This document shows, piece by piece, positions 1 through 8,895 of a stretch of DNA of 64,000 nucleotides (position 1 is the stretch's first letter; every line of letters starts with the position of its first letter). Source of the DNA: Flaviramulus basaltis (GTDB lineage Bacteria > Bacteroidota > Bacteroidia > Flavobacteriales > Flavobacteriaceae); contig NZ_FPKV01000001.1 of NCBI RefSeq assembly GCF_900114265.1, positions 868,001 through 932,000 of the forward strand. The letters are read 5' to 3'. The translations under genes and the position numbers were made by a program. The notes under the pieces are model-generated. The model was not told the DNA's origin and searched no databases. It was given only the letters and a program-made list of their open reading frames with translations.

Positions 1-1593
1 TTAAATTGGCAGGCAAGTATAGGTTATTCTAGTCCTACTTGGCGTGAAGATTTGTTTATTAAAAGAACCGTGAACAACGAAACATACAATCAAACTACAA
101 TTGAGCCTTATAATCCACAAAGTATTAATGCAGGAGCTAGCGTGGATTATTATATTAACGAGAACCACTCTATAGGAATTGGAGTTAGAAGAAACACAAC
201 AAACTCTGATAGGGTTTCCAAAAGTTCAAACATAATTACTAGCGAAACAACAACGGATTATTTGTTATCTAAAAATAATTATGATCGCGATCAAGTGGTT
301 TTTAATGTTAATCCTTATTATGAGTTTAAAACAGAAGCTCATAAATTCACAGCCGATTTTAATTTTGTAGACTATTCTAACGATAATCTAAACACGATTT
401 CTTCACTTTCTGGAAGTACTATTGCATACACAAACCAACGTTATTTACAAGATGGTGAATACCAAATTAAAACGTATAAAGTAGATTATACAAGAACCTT
501 TTCTGAAGATTTTAAACTGAGCTTTGGCAGTAAATATTCGCAAGTAAATACAGATAGCGATTTAATGTCTTTTAGCCAAAACAATAGTGGAACCTTTAAT
601 TTTGATGAAGATGCCAGCAATCGTTTTTTAGTAGACGAAAATATTTTTGCACTTTATTCTAAATTAAATTTAACCAAAGGAAAATGGTCTTTTTCTGGCG
701 GATTGCGTTTTGAGGACAGCAATACAAAAGGAATATCTAGTAGTGATAATGAAACTAGAGAACGTAAAATTTCCAAAGTGTTTCCAAGCGCATCAGTAAG
801 TAGAAAAATTGATAAAAGTTTAAGCGCAAGTGTGGCGTATAGTTATCGTATTAGACGCCCTAATTACAATACTTTAAATTCATTTGTAACGTATTATGAT
901 CCGCTTTCATCTGATGTTGGAAACGAAAATTTAAAACCATCATTTACTAATAATTATCAATTTAATTTAACTTACGATGGACAACCTTTTTTTACGGTGG
1001 GTTATAGTGAAACAAAAGATGATATGTTTCAATTTATATCTCAAAATAATGAAACAGCCGAAATTATGCGAACAACAATTAATTTATCAGACAGCAAAAA
1101 TTGGAATTTTAGATTGTTTGGACCGTTAAGTTTTATAAAAGGCGTTGAAGGTTATACAGGTTTTATTGTGAATTATAATAAATTTGAATCTAACCCTAAC
1201 AACTTAAATTTACAAAAATGGAGTTTAATGTGGTTTACACAAGCTAGTTATGAGTTGCCTTGGAAAATTAATGCTGAAATAAGCGGAAACTATGGCACAG
1301 GTGCTTTAGAAGGTGGTATTGATGCAGAATGGTTTGCAGGATTAGATTTTTCTTTTGGAAAAAAGTTTTTAGACGAAAAGCTAAAAGTAAATTTAGGCTT
1401 TAATAAAATGCTTAATAGAGGTTTTGTTGGTGTTATTAATTATAACAATCTAGCAGCAGATATTGAAAGTAATGAGTCAAGACAAAATATTCAGTTAAGA
1501 GTATCCTATAGTTTTGGATCTAAATTCGGAAAGAATAAAAACCACAGAAACGCATCAGAAGAAGAGGAAAATAGAATTGATGATAATAATTAA
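1..1593 (+). CDS. Outer-membrane beta-barrel protein (TonB-receptor-like), C-terminal part
   Basis: The reading frame is open from the first base of the window, so the N-terminus (signal peptide, any carboxypeptidase-regulatory domain and plug) lies upstream. The visible part, over 510 residues, is a run of alternating beta strands rich in Tyr, Phe, Asn and Ser with aromatic strand ends, the look of a TonB-dependent receptor barrel of the flavobacterial 'outer membrane beta-barrel' type (OMP_b-brl_3-like). After the last aromatic strand (LRVSYSFGSKFG) it carries a charged tail rich in Lys, Asn and Glu. The kinase/response-regulator pair follows 15 nt downstream on the same strand, so the three may be co-transcribed. 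The transported substrate cannot be inferred. Confidence 0.8.
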   Translation, partial: LNWQASIGYSSPTWREDLFIKRTVNNETYNQTTIEPYNPQSINAGASVDYYINENHSIGIGVRRNTTNSDRVSKSSNIITSETTTDYLLSKNNYDRDQVVFNVNPYYEFKTEAHKFTADFNFVDYSNDNLNTISSLSGSTIAYTNQRYLQDGEYQIKTYKVDYTRTFSEDFKLSFGSKYSQVNTDSDLMSFSQNNSGTFNFDEDASNRFLVDENIFALYSKLNLTKGKWSFSGGLRFEDSNTKGISSSDNETRERKISKVFPSASVSRKIDKSLSASVAYSYRIRRPNYNTLNSFVTYYDPLSSDVGNENLKPSFTNNYQFNLTYDGQPFFTVGYSETKDDMFQFISQNNETAEIMRTTINLSDSKNWNFRLFGPLSFIKGVEGYTGFIVNYNKFESNPNNLNLQKWSLMWFTQASYELPWKINAEISGNYGTGALEGGIDAEWFAGLDFSFGKKFLDEKLKVNLGFNKMLNRGFVGVINYNNLAADIESNESRQNIQLRVSYSFGSKFGKNKNHRNASEEEENRIDDNN

Positions 1594-1608
1594 TATGTTT
1601 GTGTTATT

Positions 1609-2619
1609 ATGAATACTAAACTCAATAAATCAGACTTTATAATTTTAGGTATCTATTTTATAGTCTCTTTCTCTTTACAAGGAAAAGACTATTATGATAG
1701 AGGCGCAATGCTGAAAGAATATCTTTTTGATTTTCCTTCTGAAGTAATTGCTATTTGCAGTATCATTTTTTTATATGTGTTTTGGTTAATTCCAAAGTTT
1801 GTAAACAAAAAAAAATATTTTTTATTTGGTGTTTTAGGATTGCTAATTTTAATTATTATTACTGCGTTTCAGTATACCGTTGGTTTTTGGTCTGGAGATA
1901 ACGACTGGAAAAATTTTCCAACTGGATTAGATTTTGTTTTTAAAATGATAGATAGAGGTACTTATCAAACAGCTTTTCCTTTTGCGTTATTTCTTACTAA
2001 AAAATTCTATGAAGGTCAAAATGAATATCTAAAAATTGAAAAACAACAAAAAGAAAACGAACTAAAATTATTACGTTCTCAAATAGATCCTCACTTCTTA
2101 TTTAATAATCTAAACACGTTAGATTCTTTAATAGATAGCAATACAGAAAAAGCCAAAGAGTATATAAATAGACTCTCATTAATTTATCGTTATCTAATTA
2201 AAACTAAAGATGCTGAGGTTATGGAACTGTCTGAAGAGATCCAACTAGCAGAAAACTATATGTTTTTAATTAAAACACGATTTGAAGACGATTATGATTT
2301 TAAGATAGATATTCAAACATCAATTGAAAACAAGTTTATTCCAACAGGAGCAATACAAACACTATTAGAAAACGTTGTAAAGCATAATAAACCAAATAAA
2401 GTAAATAGCATAAAAGCAGTTATTTCTATTGATGAAAACACATTAAAAGTATCAAACACAAAATCGAGTATTCAGTCAAAAAACGAATCGTTTGGCACTG
2501 GTTTAGAAAATTTAAAAGCACGGTATAAATTATTATCAGAAAAAGAAGTAATCATTATAAACACAGATAAGGAGTTTAATATTTCTATTCCAATTATTAA
2601 ATTAATTGACGAAAATTAA
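1609..2619 (+). CDS. LytS/YehU-type sensor histidine kinase
   Basis: This is a membrane histidine kinase of the His_kinase (LytS/YehU) family, 336 aa. There are about four hydrophobic segments in residues 10-130. A short coiled coil follows, then the H-box RSQIDPHFLFNNLN with phospho-acceptor His at about residue 162. The C-terminal part keeps the ATPase signatures TLLENVVKHN (N-box) and GTGLENLKARY (G-box). There is no large periplasmic sensor domain, so the signal is probably sensed in or near the membrane. The partner response regulator starts 4 nt after its stop codon, typical of a co-translated pair. Its target genes are not visible, although the upstream barrel gene is a candidate. Confidence 0.9.
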   Translation: MNTKLNKSDFIILGIYFIVSFSLQGKDYYDRGAMLKEYLFDFPSEVIAICSIIFLYVFWLIPKFVNKKKYFLFGVLGLLILIIITAFQYTVGFWSGDNDWKNFPTGLDFVFKMIDRGTYQTAFPFALFLTKKFYEGQNEYLKIEKQQKENELKLLRSQIDPHFLFNNLNTLDSLIDSNTEKAKEYINRLSLIYRYLIKTKDAEVMELSEEIQLAENYMFLIKTRFEDDYDFKIDIQTSIENKFIPTGAIQTLLENVVKHNKPNKVNSIKAVISIDENTLKVSNTKSSIQSKNESFGTGLENLKARYKLLSEKEVIIINTDKEFNISIPIIKLIDEN

Positions 2620-2623
2620 AGCG

Positions 2624-3388
2624 ATGAAAATTTTAATTCTAGAAGACGAAATACCAGCATATCAAAAACTAGTTTCTTTTATAGCAGACTATTTTGAGGA
2701 AGACATTCCTCACGATTGGGCGCGTTCTAACTCAGAAGGAAAAGAATTTCTAGTTAACAATAACTACGATTTTATATTATCCGATATTCAATTATTAGAC
2801 GGTGTTTCATTCGATTTATATGATGAAATTTCTATAGATGCTCCAATTATTTTCTGTTCTGCTCACGATGAGTTTTTGTTTCAAGCATTTAATACAAATG
2901 GTATTGCCTATATTTTAAAACCTTATACCCAAATAGATTTTAAAAAAGCAATAGAAAAATACCAATCGTTGTTTAAACAAGGCGATTATAATTCGCTTAC
3001 AAGTAAAACAATTAGCGAACTTAAAGTTGCTTTACAAGAAGAACACAACAATTATAAGAAGCGTTTTGTGATTAAAAAAGCAAAAGGGATTCAGTTATTA
3101 AATGTCTCAGAAATTAGTACAATTGAAGCTTCCGGAGATTTTTGTATTGCGACAGATTTTCAGGGAAAACGTCATACAATCTCTCAAAATTTAGGGGTAA
3201 TTCATCAACAATTACAACCAACTAAATTTTTTAAAATAAACAGAAGCGAAATAGTAAATATTGATTTTATTGACAATATTGAAAGTCATTTTAAAAATCG
3301 ATTACTCATAACCATGACAGGTTTAAAAGAAAAAGCCATGACAAGCTCATCTACAACTTCAGATTTTAGAAAGTGGTTGGAGCAGTAA
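2624..3388 (+). CDS. LytTR-family response regulator
   Basis: This is a two-component response regulator of 254 aa with an N-terminal receiver domain and a C-terminal LytTR DNA-binding domain. The receiver keeps the acidic pair LEDE near the N-terminus, the phospho-acceptor Asp at about residue 54 (ILSDIQLLDG) and the conserved Lys at about 99 (LKPY). The LytTR domain covers about residues 150-250 and contains the family hallmark FFKINRSEIVN. I chose the ATG at 2624, four bases after the kinase stop, over a TTG 18 nt upstream because it begins directly with the receiver strand MKILILEDE. A hairpin with flanking A/T runs directly after the stop likely ends the transcript. Confidence 0.92.
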   Translation: MKILILEDEIPAYQKLVSFIADYFEEDIPHDWARSNSEGKEFLVNNNYDFILSDIQLLDGVSFDLYDEISIDAPIIFCSAHDEFLFQAFNTNGIAYILKPYTQIDFKKAIEKYQSLFKQGDYNSLTSKTISELKVALQEEHNNYKKRFVIKKAKGIQLLNVSEISTIEASGDFCIATDFQGKRHTISQNLGVIHQQLQPTKFFKINRSEIVNIDFIDNIESHFKNRLLITMTGLKEKAMTSSSTTSDFRKWLEQ

Positions 3389-3391
3389 AAT

Positions 3392-3422
3392 AAAAAACCC
3401 CATTTTTCAATGAAGGTTTTTT
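3392..3422. terminator. Bidirectional terminator between LytTR gene and lepA
   Basis: AAAAAACC and GGTTTTTT arms enclose an inner CATT/AATG hairpin. The A and T runs on both sides allow it to work in either direction. It sits between the end of the response regulator (+) and the end of lepA (-). Confidence 0.6.
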
Positions 3423-3463
3423 GTGTCTAAAAATCTAATTGTGTAGTAAAATAAAAAATCAAA

Positions 3464-5260
3464 TTAATCATTCAGTTTTAAAACAGCCATAAACGCTTGC
3501 TGTGGTATTTCAACATTACCAACTTGACGCATACGTTTTTTACCTTTTTTCTGTTTTTCAAGTAATTTACGTTTACGTGAAATATCACCTCCGTAACATT
3601 TTGCAGTAACATCTTTACGAAGTGCTTTTATAGTTTCTCTAGAAATAATTTTAGCACCTACAGCGGCTTGAATAGGAATATCAAATTGTTGACGCGGAAT
3701 TAATTCTTTAAGTTTCTCACACATTTTTTTACCTATGTGTTGTGCATTATCTGCATGTATTAAAGCAGAAAGGGCATCAACAGGTTGTGCGTTTAATAAA
3801 ATATCAAGACGAACTAATTTTGAGGTTTTCATGCCAATTGGCGAATAATCGAAAGAGGCATAACCTTTAGAAACGGTTTTTAATCTATCATAAAAATCGA
3901 ATACAATTTCAGCTAAAGGCATTTCAAAAGTTAACTCAACACGCTCTGTAGTTAGATAGGTTTGATTTATTATTATACCACGTTTTTCAATACACAAAGA
4001 CATCACGTTACCCACAAAATCTGCTTTAGTAATAATGGTTGCTTTAATATAAGGTTCTTCAACGCGGTTTACGGTTGATGGATCAGGTAAATCGGAAGGG
4101 TTATTAACAATAAAAGCTTCATCAGGAGTTTTATTTGTATAAGCATGATAAGATACATTGGGAACAGTTGTAATAACCGTCATATCAAACTCACGTTCCA
4201 ATCGTTCCTGTATAATTTCCATGTGAAGCATGCCTAAGAAACCACAACGGAAGCCAAAACCTAATGCTGCAGAACTTTCTGGTTGAAATACAAGTGAAGC
4301 ATCATTTAACTGAAGCTTTTCCATGGAGTTACGAAGCTCTTCATAATCTTCCGTATCAACAGGATAAATACCAGCAAAAACCATTGGTTTTACATCTTCA
4401 AAACCTTCAACAATATTGGTTGTTGGTTTAGCAAAATCGGTAATAGTATCTCCAACTTTTACTTCTTTAGCGGTTTTTATACCCGTAATTAGATAACCAA
4501 CATCACCAGTTTTTACACTTTGTTTTGCAACTTGAGTCAGTTTTAAAGTCCCAACTTCATCTGCATAATATTCTTTATCGGTAGCAACAAATTTAATTTT
4601 TTGACCTTTTTTAATCTCACCATTAAAGACTCTAAAATATGTTTCAATACCTCTAAAAGTATTATAAACTGAATCGAAAATCAAAGCTTGTAAAGGCGCA
4701 TTTGGGTCGCCTTTTGGAGCCGGAATACGCTCAATTACTGCTTCTAGAATTTTATCAACTCCAAACCCTGTTTTTCCACTAGCGTGTATCACTTCCTCTG
4801 GTTTGCAACCTAACAAATCTACAATATCATCAGTAACTTCTTCAGGATTCGCGCTTGGTAAATCTACTTTATTTAAAATAGGAATAATTTCTAAATCGTT
4901 TTCTAAAGCTAAGTATAAATTAGAAATAGTTTGTGCTTGAATGCTTTGCGCCGCATCTACAATTAGCAATGCGCCTTCACAAGCTGCAATAGAACGGGAT
5001 ACTTCGTAACTAAAATCTACGTGGCCAGGTGTGTCTATTAAATTTAGAATATACTTTTCACCGTTATATTCATAATCCATTTGAATAGCGTGTGATTTGA
5101 TAGTAATACCACGTTCACGCTCCAAATCCATAGTATCTAAAAGCTGATCTTGTTTTTCTCTATCGGTTACCGAGCCTGTAAAATCTAACAAACGGTCTGC
5201 AAGAGTGCTTTTTCCGTGATCTATATGTGCAATAATGCAAAAATTTCTAATATTCTTCAT
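3464..5260 (-). CDS. lepA: Elongation factor 4 (LepA GTPase)
   Basis: EF4/LepA is a ribosome-associated translational GTPase that acts on stalled or pre-translocation ribosomes. The protein is 598 aa, the family's usual length. It shows the G1 motif AHIDHGKST, the G3 motif DTPGH, the G4 motif NKVD, EF-G-like domains II, III and V, and the LepA-specific C-terminal domain ending in [12 protein letters not shown] chose the ATG at 5260 ([12 protein letters not shown]); an upstream in-frame ATG would add 11 residues not typical of the family and would lie too close to the predicted promoter. It is transcribed alone, divergently from dusB. Confidence 0.97.
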   Translation of the reverse strand: MKNIRNFCIIAHIDHGKSTLADRLLDFTGSVTDREKQDQLLDTMDLERERGITIKSHAIQMDYEYNGEKYILNLIDTPGHVDFSYEVSRSIAACEGALLIVDAAQSIQAQTISNLYLALENDLEIIPILNKVDLPSANPEEVTDDIVDLLGCKPEEVIHASGKTGFGVDKILEAVIERIPAPKGDPNAPLQALIFDSVYNTFRGIETYFRVFNGEIKKGQKIKFVATDKEYYADEVGTLKLTQVAKQSVKTGDVGYLITGIKTAKEVKVGDTITDFAKPTTNIVEGFEDVKPMVFAGIYPVDTEDYEELRNSMEKLQLNDASLVFQPESSAALGFGFRCGFLGMLHMEIIQERLEREFDMTVITTVPNVSYHAYTNKTPDEAFIVNNPSDLPDPSTVNRVEEPYIKATIITKADFVGNVMSLCIEKRGIIINQTYLTTERVELTFEMPLAEIVFDFYDRLKTVSKGYASFDYSPIGMKTSKLVRLDILLNAQPVDALSALIHADNAQHIGKKMCEKLKELIPRQQFDIPIQAAVGAKIISRETIKALRKDVTAKCYGGDISRKRKLLEKQKKGKKRMRQVGNVEIPQQAFMAVLKLND

Positions 5261-5290
5261 AGTCAATAATCTATACCTAGATTTAATTTG

Positions 5291-5298
5291 CAAATATA
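5291..5298 (-). promoter_or_regulatory. -7 element of lepA promoter
   Basis: On the minus strand this reads TATATTTG, matching the Bacteroidetes -7 consensus TAnnTTTG, 30 nt upstream of the lepA ATG. A clear -33 TTTG at the usual spacing is not obvious. Confidence 0.5.
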
Positions 5299-5361
5299 GA
5301 TAATTTCCAACCTTAAAATCCCTTACAAAAGAAAGGACTTAGTTCTTTCTTAAAAAAACAG

Positions 5362-5369
5362 TAATTTTG
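5362..5369 (+). promoter_or_regulatory. -7 element of dusB promoter
   Basis: TAATTTTG matches TAnnTTTG and lies 17 nt upstream of the TTG start of dusB. This would leave a 5' leader of only about ten bases. Confidence 0.45.
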
Positions 5370-5386
5370 CCATAAATTAGATAATC

Positions 5387-6382
5387 TTGGTAAAAATAGA
5401 CAACATAGAACTTCCTGACTTCCCATTGCTTTTAGCGCCAATGGAAGATGTTAGCGACCCACCATTTCGTGCTTTATGTAAAGAACAAGGCGCAGATGTT
5501 GTTTATACTGAGTTTGTGTCTAGTGAAGGCCTAATACGTAACGCTGCCAAAAGTGTTATGAAATTAGATATTTACGAAAAAGAGAGACCAGTTGGTATCC
5601 AAATTTTTGGAGCAAATTTAGAAAGTATGCTTCAAACCATTGATATTGTTTCAGAATCTAAACCAGACATGATAGATATTAATTTTGGTTGTCCCGTAAA
5701 AAAAGTAGTAAGCAAAGGTGCGGGAGCTGGCATTTTAAAAGATGTTTGTTTGATGGAGCAACTTACCGCAGAAATGGTAAAACGCACCAATATTCCTATT
5801 ACAGTAAAAACCCGTTTGGGTTGGGATCATAATTCTATTAAAATAGTTGAAGTCGCAGAGCGTTTACAAGATGTGGGCTGCAAAGCCATTGCAATTCATG
5901 GGCGAACACGTGCACAAATGTATAAAGGTGATGCAGATTGGAAGCCTATTGCAGAAGTTAAAAACAACCCACGTATGCATATTCCTGTTTTTGGAAACGG
6001 TGATATTACATCTCCAGAACGCGCCATGGAAATGCGAGACAGTTATGGTTTAGACGGCGCTATGATTGGTAGAGCAAGTATTGGTAATCCTTGGTTTTTT
6101 AAACAGGTCAAACACTTTTTTAATACAGGCGAACATTTAGGACCTATTTCTTTAGAAGAACGTGTTGATGCTGCGCGCAGACATTTACAAATGGCAATAG
6201 ATTGGAAAGGTGAAGTTTTAGGTGTTTTTGAAACTAGAAGACACTATACTAATTATTTTAAAGGCATACCACATTTTAAAGAATACAGAACAAAAATGGT
6301 AACAAGCGACCAGTCTAAAGATGTTTTTGCTGCTTTTGATGAGGTGTTAGAAAATTTTGCCGATTATCAATTTACAGAATAA
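5387..6382 (+). CDS. dusB: tRNA-dihydrouridine synthase (DusB family)
   Basis: This FMN-dependent enzyme reduces specific uridines in tRNA D-loops to dihydrouridine, using NADPH. The TIM-barrel hallmarks are LLAPMEDVSDPPFR near the N-terminus, catalytic Cys in NFGCPVKKV, VKTRLGW, AIHGRTRAQMYKG, and the phosphate-binding GNGDI and GAMIGRASIGNPW. The protein is 331 aa, normal for the family. The start is a TTG (LVKIDNIELPDFPLLL); no in-frame ATG occurs before the conserved APMED motif, where starting would remove the first barrel strand. It stands alone, divergent from lepA and convergent with the LolC/E-type permease gene. Confidence 0.94.
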   Translation: MVKIDNIELPDFPLLLAPMEDVSDPPFRALCKEQGADVVYTEFVSSEGLIRNAAKSVMKLDIYEKERPVGIQIFGANLESMLQTIDIVSESKPDMIDINFGCPVKKVVSKGAGAGILKDVCLMEQLTAEMVKRTNIPITVKTRLGWDHNSIKIVEVAERLQDVGCKAIAIHGRTRAQMYKGDADWKPIAEVKNNPRMHIPVFGNGDITSPERAMEMRDSYGLDGAMIGRASIGNPWFFKQVKHFFNTGEHLGPISLEERVDAARRHLQMAIDWKGEVLGVFETRRHYTNYFKGIPHFKEYRTKMVTSDQSKDVFAAFDEVLENFADYQFTE

Positions 6383-6399
6383 TTCTTTTTTTAAAACAA

Positions 6400-7605
6400 T
6401 TAATGGTTTTGTACCATTGATTTTGTTATTCTAGACGAAGCTATTTTTGATGCTATAATTCCTAAAATTGAAATAGTGAAAAGCACAATAAAAAAGTTTT
6501 CCACTTTTATAGTTACGGGGTAAGCTAGCGATGGTGTTATCATTACTAAACTAAAAGCTTTTTGAAGCCATGTAATTAAAAATGCAATTATTAAACCTAT
6601 AATACCTCCAATAATACTCATTAAACTTCCTTGCAAAAAGAAAATCTTACGAATATCTTTAACAGTTACACCAATATTAAATAGAGTATTAAGGCTTTTC
6701 TTTTTATCTAAAACCATCATAATTAAGGATCCAATAATATTAAAAAAAGCAATAATTAAAACGAGAGTAAATATTAAATAAACCGCTAAATTTTCGGTAT
6801 TTAACATTTTATACAAAGCATCGTTAAGTTGAGTTCTATTTTTTAAAAAAACCTTATCACCTAAAATATTTTGAATGTTTGTTTTCGCCAAGCTTTCGTC
6901 AATACCTTTTTTAAGTTTAAATTCTAATGAAGTAACTTGGTTTGGAGAGTAACTTAATAGGTTTTTTGTTAAATCGATGGGCGCATAAATATATTCGTCG
7001 TTTAGACTTTCATTTATGTAAAACACACCCACATTAACTGCGTTAACTGTATTAAAAGCATTTTTTGTTGAGGTTATTTGTCCTTTTCCCGGTTTTGGAA
7101 CGTAAATTTTTATAGGCTTTGTGAAGTCTAAAAGACCAAGAGATAAACTGTTGGAAATGCCCCAACCCACTACAATTTGATTAGATTTTTGGTCTAGCCA
7201 ATTTCCATAATCAATTATAGAATCAGCACTTACAACATTTTGATAATTTTCGTCCACACCTTTTACGGTTGCTAAGGTGTTTTTATCTTCAGATGTTATA
7301 ATAACGCGTTCTTCAATAATTTTAGAATAAAATGCAATGTCATTTAAAGAATCAAGCTTAGTAATGTCGTCTTCAGTTAGAATAAACGACTTTCCTATGG
7401 CAGTTTCAGCTTTTAAATCAGGATCAACAACACTTGAAAACTGTAAAGTGAAATCTTTTAAACCGGCAAAACCAGAAAGTACAATAAATAACGAAGCAGC
7501 ACCTAAAACAACGCCAATTAAAGCAATGTTGGTTATAAAATTGATAGCATTATTACTGCTTTTAGACCGTAAATAACGTTTGGCTATATATAGTGAAACA
7601 TTCAT
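6400..7605 (-). CDS. ABC transporter permease, LolC/LolE-like (FtsX family)
   Basis: This is an inner-membrane permease of the MacB/FtsX/LolCE type, 401 aa. It has one N-terminal TM segment after the conserved start MNVSLYIAKRYLRSK, a periplasmic domain of about 220 residues, and three C-terminal TM helices. In the family such subunits extract lipoproteins from the inner membrane for the Lol pathway or move other amphiphiles. The cognate ATPase (LolD-like) is not adjacent. It lies downstream of rbfA on the same strand with a 69-nt gap, so co-transcription is likely. Assignment to LolC/E rather than another FtsX-type permease is from overall layout and common flavobacterial synteny. Confidence 0.82.
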   Translation of the reverse strand: MNVSLYIAKRYLRSKSSNNAINFITNIALIGVVLGAASLFIVLSGFAGLKDFTLQFSSVVDPDLKAETAIGKSFILTEDDITKLDSLNDIAFYSKIIEERVIITSEDKNTLATVKGVDENYQNVVSADSIIDYGNWLDQKSNQIVVGWGISNSLSLGLLDFTKPIKIYVPKPGKGQITSTKNAFNTVNAVNVGVFYINESLNDEYIYAPIDLTKNLLSYSPNQVTSLEFKLKKGIDESLAKTNIQNILGDKVFLKNRTQLNDALYKMLNTENLAVYLIFTLVLIIAFFNIIGSLIMMVLDKKKSLNTLFNIGVTVKDIRKIFFLQGSLMSIIGGIIGLIIAFLITWLQKAFSLVMITPSLAYPVTIKVENFFIVLFTISILGIIASKIASSRITKSMVQNH

Positions 7606-7674
7606 GCTTTAAATATAAAAAAGAAAACTAAGGTTTTAATTTAAAGCACACAACTTAGTCGTATTTAAAAAAGA

Positions 7675-8070
7675 TTAAGATTTTTTCCTTTTATCTAAAA
7701 TAGTAGGATCTTTAATTGGGTTTTCTTCTCCTTTTAAAGATTTATTTATTTTATCAATATATTCTAAAGAGTCATCAATAAAAAACTCAAGATTAGGCAT
7801 ACGTCTTAGTTGGTTTTTAGTACGTTGTGATAATTCATGTCTAATTAATGGCGTGTTTGATCTTATGCCGTCAAGAAGTTCCTTAGCCTTATCATTGGGA
7901 AAAATACTTAAATACACCTTTGCAACCGATAAATCTACAGTAACTTTAACTTTAGAAACGGATATTAAAATACCACGCAAACCGCCATTGGTAGCGGCTC
8001 CTTGAAGCACCTCAACCAAATCCTGTTGTAAAACTGAACCTATTTTTTTTTGTCTTTGACTTTCTTCCAA
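7675..8070 (-). CDS. rbfA: Ribosome-binding factor A
   Basis: RbfA is a small KH-type protein that binds free 30S subunits and assists 16S rRNA 5'-end maturation, notably in the cold. The protein is 131 aa. It starts MEESQRQKKIGSVLQQDL, has the family motifs ISVSKVKVTVDLSVAKVYLSIF and LRRMPNLEFFIDDSLE, and ends in a basic tail. It is the first gene of a probable rbfA-permease operon, with a promoter-like TATTTTTG upstream. Confidence 0.95.
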   Translation of the reverse strand: MEESQRQKKIGSVLQQDLVEVLQGAATNGGLRGILISVSKVKVTVDLSVAKVYLSIFPNDKAKELLDGIRSNTPLIRHELSQRTKNQLRRMPNLEFFIDDSLEYIDKINKSLKGEENPIKDPTILDKRKKS

Positions 8071-8105
8071 AATATAAAATTTAAAAACCTTTTGGGTTTA
8101 GGGTG

Positions 8106-8113
8106 CAAAAATA
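8106..8113 (-). promoter_or_regulatory. -7 element of rbfA promoter
   Basis: The minus strand reads TATTTTTG (TAnnTTTG) 35 nt upstream of the rbfA start codon. Confidence 0.4.
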
Positions 8114-8212
8114 AGGCATATTTAAAGATTATCTTACTTTTGAATTGTAAATTTTGTATCTTATATTATAAATAGAACTCTAGTTTTACTGAAATAACAA
8201 ACAAATTTATTA

Positions 8213-8617
8213 ATGAACAAAATAGAACACATAGGTATTGCAGTAAAAAATCTTAATCATTCCAACAAATTGTTTTCTAAGCTATTTGGTAAATCGCATT
8301 ATAAAACAGAAGAAGTGGTAAGCGAAGGGGTTAATACATCGTTTTTTAAAGTAGGTGAAAATAAAATTGAATTATTAGAGGCCACAAAAGAAGATAGCCC
8401 AATAGCAAAATTTATAGATAAAAAAGGAGAAGGCATACACCACATTGCTTTTGATGTAGATGACATAGAAGCTGAAATTAAACGTTTAAAAAAAGAAGGA
8501 TTTATAGTTTTAAATGAGGTACCAAAACAAGGCGCAGACAATAAATTAGTAGCCTTTTTGCATCCAAAATCTTCAAATGGTGTTTTAATAGAATTGTGTC
8601 AAGAGATAAAGAAATAA
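8213..8617 (+). CDS. mce: Methylmalonyl-CoA epimerase
   Basis: This enzyme interconverts (2R)- and (2S)-methylmalonyl-CoA in propionate metabolism, feeding methylmalonyl-CoA mutase. It is a vicinal-oxygen-chelate (glyoxalase) fold protein of 134 aa, the usual length. It begins MNKIEHIGIAVKNL with a metal-binding His. It continues through KIELLEATKEDSPIAKFI and GEGIHHIAFDVDDIE (His/His metal site), and ends GVLIELCQ with the conserved Glu. It stands alone just upstream of the tRNA gene. The mutase genes are not in the window. Confidence 0.93.
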   Translation: MNKIEHIGIAVKNLNHSNKLFSKLFGKSHYKTEEVVSEGVNTSFFKVGENKIELLEATKEDSPIAKFIDKKGEGIHHIAFDVDDIEAEIKRLKKEGFIVLNEVPKQGADNKLVAFLHPKSSNGVLIELCQEIKK

Positions 8618-8666
8618 TTTTTCTTGGTAACATCCAAAATAAGTAGTAATATTGCACTCCAATTTC

Positions 8667-8740
8667 GGTCCTATAACTCAGTTGGTTAGAGTATCTGACT
8701 CATAATCAGAAAGTCCCTGGTTCGAGCCCAGGTGGGACCA
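8667..8740 (+). tRNA. tRNA with CAT anticodon (Met, or lysidine-type Ile2)
   Basis: A full cloverleaf is present. The acceptor stem GGTCCTA pairs with TGGGACC, the D-arm is CTC..GAG, the anticodon stem TCTGA/TCAGA encloses loop CTCATAA (anticodon CAT), and the T-arm contains GGTTCGAGCC. CCA is not encoded. CAT is shared by elongator tRNA-Met and by tRNA-Ile2, whose C34 becomes lysidine. The C4-G69 and C5-G68 acceptor pairs resemble tRNA-Ile2 of E. coli and B. subtilis, so the Ile2 identity is open. The 3' end is the attachment site of the adjoining integrative element, which leaves the tRNA intact. Confidence 0.93.
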
Positions 8741-8760
8741 CTACTAGAAATTGTAAAGCC
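8728..8760 (+). repeat. attL core (33-bp direct repeat, tRNA 3' end)
   Basis: The sequence starts CCAGGTGGGACCACTACTAG and continues to AAAGCC. It is identical, base for base, to 15971-16003. The first 13 bases are the 3' end of the tRNA, and the rest is downstream flank. Confidence 0.95.
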
Positions 8761-8790
8761 CTGTAAACGTTGAGTTTATCGGGTTTTTTT
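8759..8790 (+). terminator. Element-borne terminator behind the tRNA
   Basis: An imperfect stem CCCTGTAAAC / GTTTATCGGG (two mismatches) is followed by eight T. It begins where the att core ends, so the element supplies a new terminator to the tRNA gene it has entered. Confidence 0.6.
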
Positions 8791-8797
8791 TGTTTTA

Positions 8798-8819
8798 GGG
8801 GACTAATGAGGGGATGAAT
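8798..8819 (+). repeat. Left tandem arm-type repeat
   Basis: Two copies of a 10-mer (GGGGACTAAT and GGGGATGAAT) are spaced 12 nt start to start, 37 nt inside attL. They match the right-end pair GGGGACGAAT x2 at 15831-15852 in sequence, orientation and spacing. They are probably arm-type sites for the element's integrase or excisionase. Confidence 0.7.
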
Positions 8820-8895
8820 AAAATAAGTTTTTACATTTAATACAGCATATTTCTTACAAAAATGTTTTATATTTCAAAAATAAAGATGAAATATA

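Noticed and set aside
5847-6053. Small gene inside dusB
   Set aside because: It is a shadow frame fully contained in a strongly conserved gene, with no coding features of its own.
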